Shown here in pieces: positions 1 through 10,154 of a DNA stretch of 64,000 nucleotides. The notes below the pieces were generated by a model. The model was not told the origin of the DNA, ran no database searches, and worked only from the letters and a program-made list of their open reading frames with translations. Position numbers and translations under genes: made by a program. The stretch spans positions 24,040,798 through 24,104,797 of the forward strand of contig OZ024744.1 in assembly GCA_964016885.1 (NCBI GenBank). The letters are read 5' to 3'. The number at the start of each line of letters is the position of its first letter. The first letter of the stretch is position 1. This DNA comes from Eledone cirrhosa. Lineage: Eukaryota > Mollusca > Cephalopoda > Octopoda > Eledonidae.

Positions 1-102
1 GATAAATCTCGTTTTAACAACATTTGAATCTTAAGAACTGACTCGTTTTAACAACAGCTGAATCTTAAGATAAAACTCGTTTTAACAACAGTTAAATCTT
101 AA

Positions 103-136
103 GAACTGACTCGTTTTATCAACAGTTCAACCTGAA
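103..136 (+). repeat. Type-C monomer variant (tatcaacag core, ttcaacct tail)
   Basis: A 34-bp type-A derivative in which the core reads ttttatcaacag and the tail begins ttcaacct. The tail change turns CAGTTG into CAGTTC, so this class loses the CANNTG hexamer and the CAAC-A-GTTG dyad. It recurs through the window, sometimes with only the tail change (ttcaacctt after ttttaacaacag) and sometimes with gtacaacctt, and it is one of the markers used to align the large blocks. Confidence 0.9.
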
Positions 137-1016
137 GAACTGACTCGTTTTAACAACAGTTGAATCTTAAGAACTGACTCGTTTTAACAACAGGTGAATC
201 TTAAGAACTGACTGGTTTTAACAACAGTTGAATCTTAAATAAAACTCGTTTTAACAAAGGTTGAATATTAAGAACTGACTCGTTTTAAACAACAGTTGAA
301 TCTTAAGATAAAATTCGTTTTAACAACAGTTGAATCTTAAGAACTGATTCGTTTTAACAACAGTTCAACCTAAGAACAGACTCGTTTTAACAACAGTTGA
401 ATCTTAAATAAAACGTGTTTTAACAACAGTTGAATCTTAAGAACTGACTCGTTTTAACAACAGTTGAATCTTAAGAACTGACTGGTTTTAACAACAGATG
501 AATCTTAAGAACTGACTCGTTTTAACAACAGTTCAACCTGAAGAACTGACTCGTTGTAACAACAGTTGAAACTTCAAATAAAACTCGTTTTAACCACAGT
601 TGAATCTTAAGAACTGAATCATTTTAACAACAGTTGAATCTTAAGAACTGACTCGTGTTAACAACAATTGAATCTTCAGATAAAACTCGTTTTAACAAAA
701 GTTGAATCTTAAGAACTGACTCGTTTTAACAACAGTTCAACCTTAAGAACTGACTAGTTTTAACAACAGTTTAATCTCAGAATAAAATTCGTTTTAACAA
801 CAGTTGAATCTTAAGAACTGACTCGTTTTAACAAAAGTTGAATCTTACGAACTGACTCGTTTTAACAATAGATGTCTCTTAAGATAAAACTCGTTTTAAC
901 AACAGTTGAATTTTAAAACTAACTCGTTTTAACAACAGTTCAAACTTAAGAACTGATTCGTTTTAACAACAGTTGAATCTTAAAATAAAATTCGTTTAAC
1001 AACAGTTGAATCTTAA

Positions 1017-1050
1017 GAACTGGCTCGTTTTAACATCACATGTATATTAT
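1017..1050 (+). repeat. Most diverged monomer class (catcacatgtatattat)
   Basis: A full 34-bp monomer that differs from the type-A reference at seven positions, mainly in its second half: the usual caacagttgaatcttaa is replaced by catcacatgtatattat. It is always followed by a B head. Copies are seen near 3,543 (with tgcatattat), 9,551, 10,871, 13,519, 19,560, 20,847, 24,546, 27,192, 29,057, 29,226, 31,906, 33,805, 37,126, 38,991, 39,160, 40,414, 40,580, 43,288, 45,198, 51,021 and 52,931. None occurs in the last 11 kb. It marks the phase of the higher-order units. Confidence 0.9.
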
Positions 1051-1865
1051 GATAAAACTCGTTTTAACAACAGCTGTATCTTAAGAGCTGACTCGATATA
1101 ACAACAGTTGAATCTTAAGAACTACCTAGTTTTAACAACAGTTGAATGTTAAGAACTGACTCGTTTTAACAACAGTTCAATCTTAAGATAAAACTGATTA
1201 TAACAACAGTTGCATCTTAAGAACAGAGATTGTTTTAACAACAGTTGAATCTGAAGAACTGACTCGTTTTAACAACAGTTGAATCTGAAGATAAAACTCG
1301 TTTAACAACAGTTGAATCTTAAGAACTGACTCGTTTTAACGACAGATGAATCTTATGATAAAACTCGTTTTAACAACAATAGAATCTTAAGAACTGATTC
1401 GTTTTAACAACAGTTGAATCTTAAGATAAAACTAGTTTTAACAACAGTTGAATCTTAAGATAAAACTAGTTTTAACAACAGTTGAATCTTAAGAACTGAC
1501 TCGTTTTAACAACAGTTGAAACTTCAAATAAAACTCGTTTTAACAACAGTTGAATCTTAAGAACTGACTCATTTTAACAACAGTTCAATCTTAAGAACTG
1601 ATTCGTTTTAACAACAGTTGAATCTTAAGATAAAACTAGTTTTAATAACTGTTGAATCTTAAGATAAAACTCGTTTTAACAAGAGTTGAATCTTAAGAAC
1701 TGACTCGTTTTAACAACAGTTGAATCTTAATTAAAACTCGTTTTAACAACAGTTGAATCTTAAGAACTGCCTCGTTTTATCAACAGTACAACCTTAAGAA
1801 CTGACTCGTTTTAACAACAGTTGAATCTTCAAATAAAACTCGTTTTAACAACAGTTGAATCTTAA

Positions 1866-1899
1866 GAACTGACTCGTTTTAACAACAGTTGAATCTTAA
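1866..1899 (+). repeat. Reference type-A monomer
   Basis: A full-length 34-bp monomer with the majority type-A sequence: head gaactga, core ctcgttttaacaacag, tail ttgaatcttaa. It has 11 G+C of 34. Its single CpG is in ctcg. The tail contributes the left half of a CTTAAG hexamer completed by the next monomer's first base. The core-tail join contains CAGTTG, a CANNTG sequence, and CAAC-A-GTTG, a 4-bp inverted repeat around one base. Type A is the commonest class and is often followed by a type-B monomer. Confidence 0.95.
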
Positions 1900-1933
1900 G
1901 ATAAAACTCGTTTTAACAACAGTTGAATCTTAA
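1900..1933 (+). repeat. Reference type-B monomer
   Basis: A full-length 34-bp monomer with the majority type-B sequence: head gataaaa, then the same core and tail as type A. It has 9 G+C of 34. The B head creates two dyads that A lacks: a perfect 10-bp palindrome ATCTTAAGAT across the join with the preceding monomer, and a 6-bp inverted repeat TAAAAC / GTTTTA separated by TC at its own start. A common sub-variant has tail-plus-head cttcaaataaaactcg instead of cttaagataaaactcg. Another loses one A (gataaactcg) and is 33 bp. Confidence 0.95.
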
Positions 1934-2879
1934 GAACTGACTCGTTTTAACAACAGATGAATCTTAAGATCAAACTCGTTTTAACAACAGTTGAATCTTA
2001 AGAACTGACTCGTTTTAACAACAGCTGAATCTTAAGATAAAACTCGTTTTAACGACAGTTGAATCTTAAGAACTGACTCGTTTTATCAACAGTTCAACCT
2101 TAAGAACTGACTCATTTTAACAACAGTTGAATCTTCAAATAAAACTCGTTTTAACAACAGTTGAATCTTAAGAACTGATTCGTTTTAACATCAGCTGAAT
2201 CTTAAGATAAACTCGTTTTAACAACAGTTGAATCTTAAGATAAACCTCGTTTTAACAACATTTGAATCTTAAGAACTGACTCGTTTTAACAACAGCTGAA
2301 TCTTAAGATAAAACTCTTTTTAACAACAGTTGAATCTTAAGAACTGACTCGTTTTATCAACAGTTCAACCTGAAGAACTGACTCGTTTTAACAACAGTTG
2401 AATCTTCAAATAAAACTCGTTTGAACAACAGTTGAATCTTAAGAACTGACTCGTTTTAACAACAGTTGAATCTTAAGATAAAACTCGTTTTAACAACAGT
2501 TCAATCTTAAGAACTGACTCGTTTTAACAACAGGTGAATCTTAAGAACTGACTGGTTTTAACAACAGTTGAATCTTAAATAAAACTCGTTTTAACAAAGG
2601 TTGAATATTAAGAACTGACTCGTTTTAAACAACAGTTGAATCTTAAGATAAAATTCGTTTTAACAACAGTTGAATCTTAAGAACTGATTCGTTTTAACAA
2701 CAGTTCAACCTAAGAACAGACTCGTTTTAACAACAGTTGAATCTTAAATAAAACTCGTTTTAACAACAGTTGAATCTTAAGAACTGACTCGTTTTAACAA
2801 CAGTTGAATCTTAAGAACTGACTGGTTTTAACAACAGATGAATCTTAAGAACTGACTCGTTTTAACAACAGTTCAACCT

Positions 2880-3049
2880 TAAGAACTGACTAGTTTTAAC
2901 AACAGTTGAATCTCAAGAACTGACTCGTTTTAACAACAGATGAATCTTGAGATAAAACTCGTTTTAACAACAGTTGAATCTTAAGAAATGACTCGTTTTA
3001 ATAACAGTTGAATCTTAAGAACTGACTCGTTTTAACAACAGTTCAACCT
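2880..3049 (+). repeat. Five-monomer (170-bp) insertion/deletion polymorphism between blocks
   Basis: These five monomers, running from the one with ctagttttaac to the one ending ttcaacct, are present here and in most related copies but absent at the matching point in the first block (near base 540). The missing length is exactly 170 bp. It lies between two monomers that both end ttcaacct, which is what an unequal exchange or slippage between those two would produce. Confidence 0.85.
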
Positions 3050-3916
3050 GAAGAACAGACTCGTTGTAACAACAGTTGAAACTTCAAATAAAACTCGTTT
3101 TAACCACAGTTGAATCTTAAGAACTGAATCATTTTAACAACAGTTGAATCTTAAGAACTGACTCGTGTTAACAACAATTGAATCTTAAGATAAAACTCGT
3201 TTTAACAAAAGTTGAATCTTAAGAACTGACTCGTTTTAACAACAGTTCAACCTTAAGAACTGACTAGTTTTAACAACAGTTTAATCTTAGAATAAAATTC
3301 GTTTTAACAACAGTTGAATCTTAAGAACTGACTCGTTTTAACAAAAGTTGAATCTTACGAACTGACTCGTTTTAACAATAGTTGTCTCTTAAGATAAAAC
3401 TCGTTTTAACAACAGTTGAATTTTAAAACTGACTCGTTTTAACAACAGTTCTAACTTAAGAACTGATTCGTTTTAACAACAGTTGAATCTTAAAATAAAA
3501 TTCGTTTAACAACAGTTGAATCTTAAGAACTGGCTCGTTTTAACATCACATGCATATTATGATAAAACTCGTTTTAACAACAGCTGTATCTTAAGAACTG
3601 ACTCGATATAACAACAGTTGAACCTTAAGATCTACCTAGTTTTAACAACAGTTGAATGTTAAGAACTGACTCGTTTTAACAACAGTTCAATCTTAAGATA
3701 AAACTGATTATAACAACAGTTGCATCTTAAGAACTGACTTGTTTTAACAACAGTTGAATCTGAAGAACTGACTCGTTTTAACAACAGTTGAATCTGAAGA
3801 TAAAACTCGTTTAACAACAGTTGAATCTTAAGAACTGACTCGTTTTAACGACAGATGAATCTTATGATAAAACTCGTTTTAACAACAGTTGAATCTTCAA
3901 ATTAAACTCTTTTTAA

Positions 3917-6360
3917 TAACAGTTGAATCATAAGAACTGATTCGTTTTAACAACAGTTGAATCTTAAGATAAAACTCATTTTAACAACAGTTGAATCTTA
4001 AGATAAAACTCGTTTTAACAACAGTTGAATCTTAAGAACTGACTCGTTTTAATAACAGTTGAATCTTCAAATAAAACTCGTTTTAACAACAGTTGAATCT
4101 TAAGAACTGATTCGTTTTAACAACAGCTGAATCTTAAGATAAACTCGTTTTAACAACAGTTGAATCTTAAGATAAACCTCGTTTTAACAACATTTGAATC
4201 TTAAGAACTGACTCGTTTTAACAACAGCTGCATCTTAAGATAAAACTCGTTTTAACAACAGTTGAATCTTAAGAACTGACTCGTTTTATCAACAGTTCAA
4301 CCTGAAGAATTACTCGTTTTAACAACAGTTGAATCTTCAAATAAAACTCGTTTTAACAACAGTTGAATCTTAAGAACTGACTCGTTTTAACAACAGTTGA
4401 ATCTTAAGATAAAACTCGTTTTAACAACAGCTGAATCTTAAGATAAAACTCGTTTTAACAACAGTTGAATCTTAAGAACTGACTCGTTTTAACAACAGGT
4501 GAATCTTAAGAACTGACTGGTTTTAACAACAGTTGAATCTTAAATAAAACTCGTTTTAACAAAGGTTGAATATTAAGAACTGACTCGTTTTAAACAACAG
4601 TTGAATCTTAAGATAAAATTCGTTTTAACAAAAGTTGAATCTTACGAACTGACTCGTTTTAACAATAGTTGTCTCTTAAGATAAAACTCGTTTTAACAAC
4701 AGTTGAATCTTAAGAACTGACTCGTTTTAACGACAGATGAATCTTATGATAAAACTCGTTTTAACAACAATTGAATCTTAAGAACTGATTCGTTTTAACA
4801 ACAGTTGAATCTTAAGATAAAACTAGTTTTAACAACAGTTGAATCTTAAGAACTGACTCGTTTTAACAACAGTTGAAACTTCAAATAAAACTCGTTTTAA
4901 CAACAGTTGAATCTTAAGAACTGACTCATTTTAACAACAGTTCAATCTTAAGAACTGATTCGTTTTAACAACAGTTGAATCTTAAGATAAAACTAGTTTT
5001 AATAACTGTTGAATCTTAAGATAAAACTCGTTTTAACAAGAGTTGAATCTTAAGAACTGACTCGTTTTAACAACAGTTGAATCTTAAATAAAACTCGTTT
5101 TAACAACAGTTGAATCTTAAGAACTGACTCGTTTTAACAACAGTTGAATCTTAAGAACTGACTGGTTTTAACAACAGATGAATCTTAAGAACTGACTCGT
5201 TTTAACAACAGTTCAACCTTAAGAACTGACTAGTTTTAACAACAGTTGAATCTCAAGAACTGACTCGTTTTAACAACAGTTGAATCTTAAGATAAAACTC
5301 GTTTTAACAACAGTTGAATCTTAAGAAATGACTCGTTTTAATAACAGTTGAATCTTAAGAACTGACTCGTTTTAACAACAGTTCAACCTAAAGAACTGAC
5401 TCGTTGTAACAACAGTTGAAACTTCAAATGAAACTCGTTTTAACCACAGTTGAATCTTAAGAACTGAATCATTTTAACAACAGTTGAATCTTAAGAACTG
5501 ACTCGTGTTAACAACAATTGAATCTTAAGATAAAACTCGTTTTAACAAAAGTTGAATCTTAAGAACTGACTCGTTTTAACAACAGTTCAACCTTAAGAAC
5601 TGACTAGTTTTAACAACAGTTTAATCTTAGAATAAAACTCGTTTTAACAACAGTTGAATCATAAGAACTGATTCGTTTTAACAACAGTTGAATCTTAAGA
5701 ACTGACTCGTTTTAACAACAGCTGAATCTTAAGATAAAACTCGTTTTAACGACAGTTGAATCTTAAGAACTGACTCGTTTCATCAACAGTTCAACCTTAA
5801 GAACTGACTCATTTTAACAACAGTTGAATCTTCAAATAAAACTCGTTTTAACAACAGTTGAATCTTAAGAACTGATTCGTTTTAACATCAGCTGAATCTT
5901 AAGATAAACTCGTTTTAACAACAGTTGAATCTTAAGATAAACCTCGTTTTAACAACATTTGAATCTTAAGAACTGACTCGTTTTAACAACAGCTGAATCT
6001 TAAGATAAAACTCTTTTTAACAACAGTTGAATCTTAAGAACTGACTCGTTTTATCAACAGTTCAACCTGAAGAACTGACTCGTTTTAACAACAGTTGAAT
6101 CTTCAAATAAAACTCGTTTTAACAACAGTTGAATCTTAAGAACTGACTCGTTTTAACAACAGTTGAATCTTAAGATAAAACTCGTTTTAACAACAGTTGA
6201 ATCTTAAGAACTGACTCGTTTTAACAACAGGTGAATCTTAAGAACTGACTGGTTTTAACAACAGTTGAATCTTAAATAAAACTCGTTTTAACAAAGGTTG
6301 AATATTAGGAACTGACTCGTTTTAAACAACAGTTGAATCTTAAGATAAAATTCGTTTTAA
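3917..6360 (+). repeat. 2,444-bp higher-order unit, copy 1
   Basis: About 72 monomers forming a unit that is directly repeated at 6,361. The copies align with an offset of 2,444 and then 2,410 after the monomer at 4,986-5,019 (gataaaactag... taataactg), which copy 2 lacks. Both share the order of variants: taacagttgaatcataag start, gaattactcg, caggtgaatc, aaaggttgaatatt, tagttgtctc, cttcaaatgaaactcg, tttcatcaacag, gaatattagg. The unit ends before the next taacagttgaatcataag. Confidence 0.85.
4986..5019 (+). repeat. Single monomer that is lost in the next unit copy
   Basis: A B-type monomer with head-core ctagttttaataactg. It is present in this unit and at the matching places in the two later units (about 14,960 and 17,405) but missing at about 7,430, where the flanking monomers join cleanly. 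The 34-bp loss keeps phase and explains the shift of offset from 2,444 to 2,410. Confidence 0.9.
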
Positions 6361-8770
6361 TAACAGTTGAATCATAAGAACTGATTCGTTTTAACAACAG
6401 TTGAATCTTAAGATAAAACTCATTTTAACAACAGATGAATCTTAAGATAAAACTCGTTTTAACAACAGTTGAATCTTAAGAACTGACTCGTTTTAATAAC
6501 AGTTGAATCTTCAAATAAAACTCGTTTTAACAACAGTTGAATCTTAAGAACTGATTCGTTTTAACAACAGCTGAATCTTAAGATAAACTCGTTTTAACAA
6601 CAGTTGAATCTTAAGATAAACCTCGTTTTAACAACATTTGAATCTTAAGAACTGACTCGTTTTAACAACAGCTGCATCTTAAGATAAAACTCGTTTTAAC
6701 AACAGTTGAATCTTAAGAACTGACTCGTTTTATCAACAGTTCAACCTGAAGAATTACTCGTTTTAACAACAGTTGAATCTTCAAATAAAACTCGTTTTAA
6801 CAACAGTTGAATCTTAAGAACTGACTCGTTTTAACAACAGTTGAATCTTAAGATAAAACTCATTTTAACAACAGCTGAATCTTAAGATAAAACTCGTTTT
6901 AACAACAGTTGAATCTTAAGAACTGACTCGTTTTAACAACAGGTGAATCTTAAGAACTGACTGGTTTTAACAACAGTTGAATCTTAAATAAAACTCGTTT
7001 TAACAAAGGTTGAATATTAAGAACTGACTCGTTTTAAACAACAGTTGAATCTTAAGATAAAATTCGTTTTAACAAAAGTTGAATCTTACGAACTGACTCG
7101 TTTTAACAATAGTTGTCTCTTAAGATAAAACTCGTTTTAACAACAGTTGAATCTTAAGAACTGACTCGTTTTAACGACAGATGAATCTTATGATAAAACT
7201 CGTTTTAACAACAATTGAATCTTAAGAACTGATTCGTTTTAACAACAGTTGAATCTTAAGATAAAACTAGTTTTAACAACAGTTGAATCTTAAGAACTGA
7301 CTCGTTTTAACAACAGTTGAAACTTCAAATAAAACTCGTTTTAACAACAGTTGAATCTTAAGAACTGACTCATTTTAACAACAGTTCAATCTTAAGAACT
7401 GATTCGTTTTAACAACAGTTGAATCTTAAGATAAAACTCGTTTTAACAAGAGTTGAATCTTAAGAACTGACTCGTTTTAACAACAGTTGAATCTTAAATA
7501 AAACTCGTTTTAACAACAGTTGAATCTTAAGAACTGACTCGTTTTAACAACAGTTGAATCTTAAGAACTGACTGGTTTTAACAACAGATGAATCTTAAGA
7601 ACTGACTCGTTTTAACAACAGTTCAACCTTAAGAACTGACTAGTTTTAACAACAGTTGAATCTCAAGAACTGACTCGTTTTAACAACAGTTGAATCTTAA
7701 GATAAAACTCGTTTTAACAACAGTTGAATCTTAAGAAATGACTCGTTTTAATAACAGTTGAATCTTAAGAACTGACTCGTTTTAACAACAGTTCAACCTA
7801 AAGAACTGACTCGTTGTAACAACAGTTGAAACTTCAAATGAAACTCGTTTTAACCACAGTTGAATCTTAAGAACTGAATCATTTTAACAACAGTTGAATC
7901 TTAAGAACTGACTCGTGTTAACAACAATTGAATCTTAAGATAAAACTCGTTTTAACAAAAGTTGAATCTTAAGAACTGACTCGTTTTAACAACAGTTCAA
8001 CCTTAAGAACTGACTAGTTTTAACAACAGTTTAATCTTAGAATAAAACTCGTTTTAACAACAGTTGAATCATAAGAACTGATTCGTTTTAACAACAGTTG
8101 AATCTTAAGAACTGACTCGTTTTAACAACAGCTGAATCTTAAGATAAAACTCGTTTTAACGACAGTTGAATCTTAAGAACTGACTCGTTTCATCAACAGT
8201 TCAACCTTAAGAACTGACTCATTTTAACAACAGTTGAATCTTCAAATAAAACTCGTTTTAACAACAGTTGAATCTTAAGAACTGATTCGTTTTAACATCA
8301 GCTGAATCTTAAGATAAACTCGTTTTAACAACAGTTGAATCTTAAGATAAACCTCGTTTTAACAACATTTGAATCTTAAGAACTGACTCGTTTTAACAAC
8401 AGCTGAATCTTAAGATAAAACTCTTTTTAACAACAGTTGAATCTTAAGAACTGACTCGTTTTATCAACAGTTCAACCTGAAGAACTGACTCGTTTTAACA
8501 ACAGTTGAATCTTCAAATAAAACTCGTTTTAACAACAGTTGAATCTTAAGAACTGACTCGTTTTAACAACAGTTGAATCTTAAGATAAAACTCGTTTTAA
8601 CAACAGTTGAATCTTAAGAACTGACTCGTTTTAACAACAGGTGAATCTTAAGAACTGACTGGTTTTAACAACAGTTGAATCTTAAATAAAACTCGTTTTA
8701 ACAAAGGTTGAATATTAGGAACTGACTCGTTTTAAACAACAGTTGAATCTTAAGATAAAATTCGTTTTAA
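6361..8770 (+). repeat. 2,410-bp higher-order unit, copy 2 (one monomer shorter)
   Basis: Direct tandem copy of 3,917-6,360, shorter by exactly one 34-bp monomer. Small differences are visible, for example actcattttaac at about 6,868 where copy 1 has actcgttttaac. The unit ends at about 8,770, where copy 1's successor would restart with taacagttgaatcataag but the sequence instead continues with caacagttgaatcttaag. Confidence 0.85.
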
Positions 8771-10154
8771 CAACAGTTGAATCTTAAGAACTGACTCGTT
8801 TTAACAACAGTTGAATCTTAAGAACTGACTGGTTTTAACAACAGATGAATCTTAAGAACTGACTCGTTTTAACAACAGTTCAACCTTAAGAACTGACTAG
8901 TTTTAACAACAGTTGAATCTCAAGAACTGACTCGTTTTAACAACAGTTGAATCTTGAGATAAAACTCGTTTTAACAACAGTTGAATCTTAAGAAATGACT
9001 CGTTTTAATAACAGTTGAATCTTAGGAACTGACTCGTTTTAACAACAGTTCAACCTGAAGAACTGACTCGTTGTAACAACAGTTGAAACTTCAAATAAAA
9101 CTCGTTTTACCCACAGTTGAATCTTACGAACTGAATCATTTTAACAACAGTTGAATCTTAAGAACTGACTCGTGTTTACAACAATTGAATCTTAAGATAA
9201 AACTCGTTTTAACAAAAGTTGAATCTTAAGAACTGACTCGTTTTAACAACAGTTCAACCTTAAGAACTGACTAGTTTTAACAACAGTTTAATCTTAGAAT
9301 AAAAATCGTTTTAACAACAGTTGAATCTTAAGAACTGACTCGTTTTAACAAAAGTTGAATCTTACGAACTGACTCGTTTTAACAATAGTTGTCTCTTAAG
9401 ATAAAACTCGTTTTAACAACAGTTGAATTTTAAAACTGACTCGTTTTAACAACAGTTCTAACTTAAGAACTGATTCGTTTTAACAACAGTTGAATCTTAA
9501 AATAAAATTCGTTTAACAACAGTTGAATCTTAAGAACTGGCTCGTTTTAACATCACATGTATATTATGATAAAACTCGTTTTAACAACAGCTGTATCTTA
9601 AGAAATGACTCGATATAACAACAGTTGAATCTTAAGAACTACCTAGTTTTAACAACAGTTGAATGTTAAGAACTGACTCGTTTTAACAACAGTTCAATCT
9701 TAAGATAAAACTGATTATAACAACAGTTGCATCTTAAGAACTGACTTGTTTTAACAACAGTTGAATCTGAAGAACTGAGTCGTTTTAACAACAGTTGAAT
9801 CTGAAGATAAAACTCGTTTAACAACAGTTGAATCTTAAGAACTGACTCGTTTTAACGACAGATGAATCTTATGATAAAACTCGTTTTAACAACAGTTGAA
9901 TCTTCAAATTAAACTCGTTTTAACAACAGTTGAATCATAAGAACTGATTCGTTTTAACAACAGTTGACTCTTAAGATAAAACTCATTTTAACAACAGTTG
10001 AATCTTAAGATAAAACTCGTTTTAACAACAGTTGAATTTTAAAACTGACTCGTTTTAACAACAGTTCAAACTTAAGAACTGATTCGTTTTAATAACAGTT
10101 GAATCTTCAAATAAAACTCGTTTTAACAACAGTTGAATCTTAAGAACTGATTCG

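Larger units (their letters stand above)
1..2011 (+). repeat. Higher-order block, left-edge copy (related to 26,023-28,168)
   Basis: This block aligns to 26,023-28,168 with an offset of 26,022 at the start, 25,988 after one monomer (the tatcaacag/ttcaacctg unit near 103-136) that the other copy lacks, and 26,158 from about base 545 on. The last shift is exactly 170 bp, or five monomers, present in the other copy and missing here. Shared landmarks include the start gataaatctcg, cttaattaaaactcg (about 1,726 and 27,884) and cttaagatcaaactcg (about 1,963 and 28,121). The same family reappears at 35,958-38,104. Similarity stops near 2,011, where the sequence moves into a different arrangement. Confidence 0.85.

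Noticed and set aside
1017..1050. The catcacatgtatattat stretch as inserted foreign sequence or a transposon target
   Set aside because: It is a full-length 34-bp monomer differing from type A at seven positions, in register with its neighbours, with no terminal repeats or target duplication.
1890..1916. Rho-independent terminators or promoter boxes (tataac, gatataac, TTTT runs)
   Set aside because: The AT-rich words recur every monomer as part of the satellite. The dyads have short AT-rich stems without the GC stem and U-tract of a terminator, and there is no gene to control.
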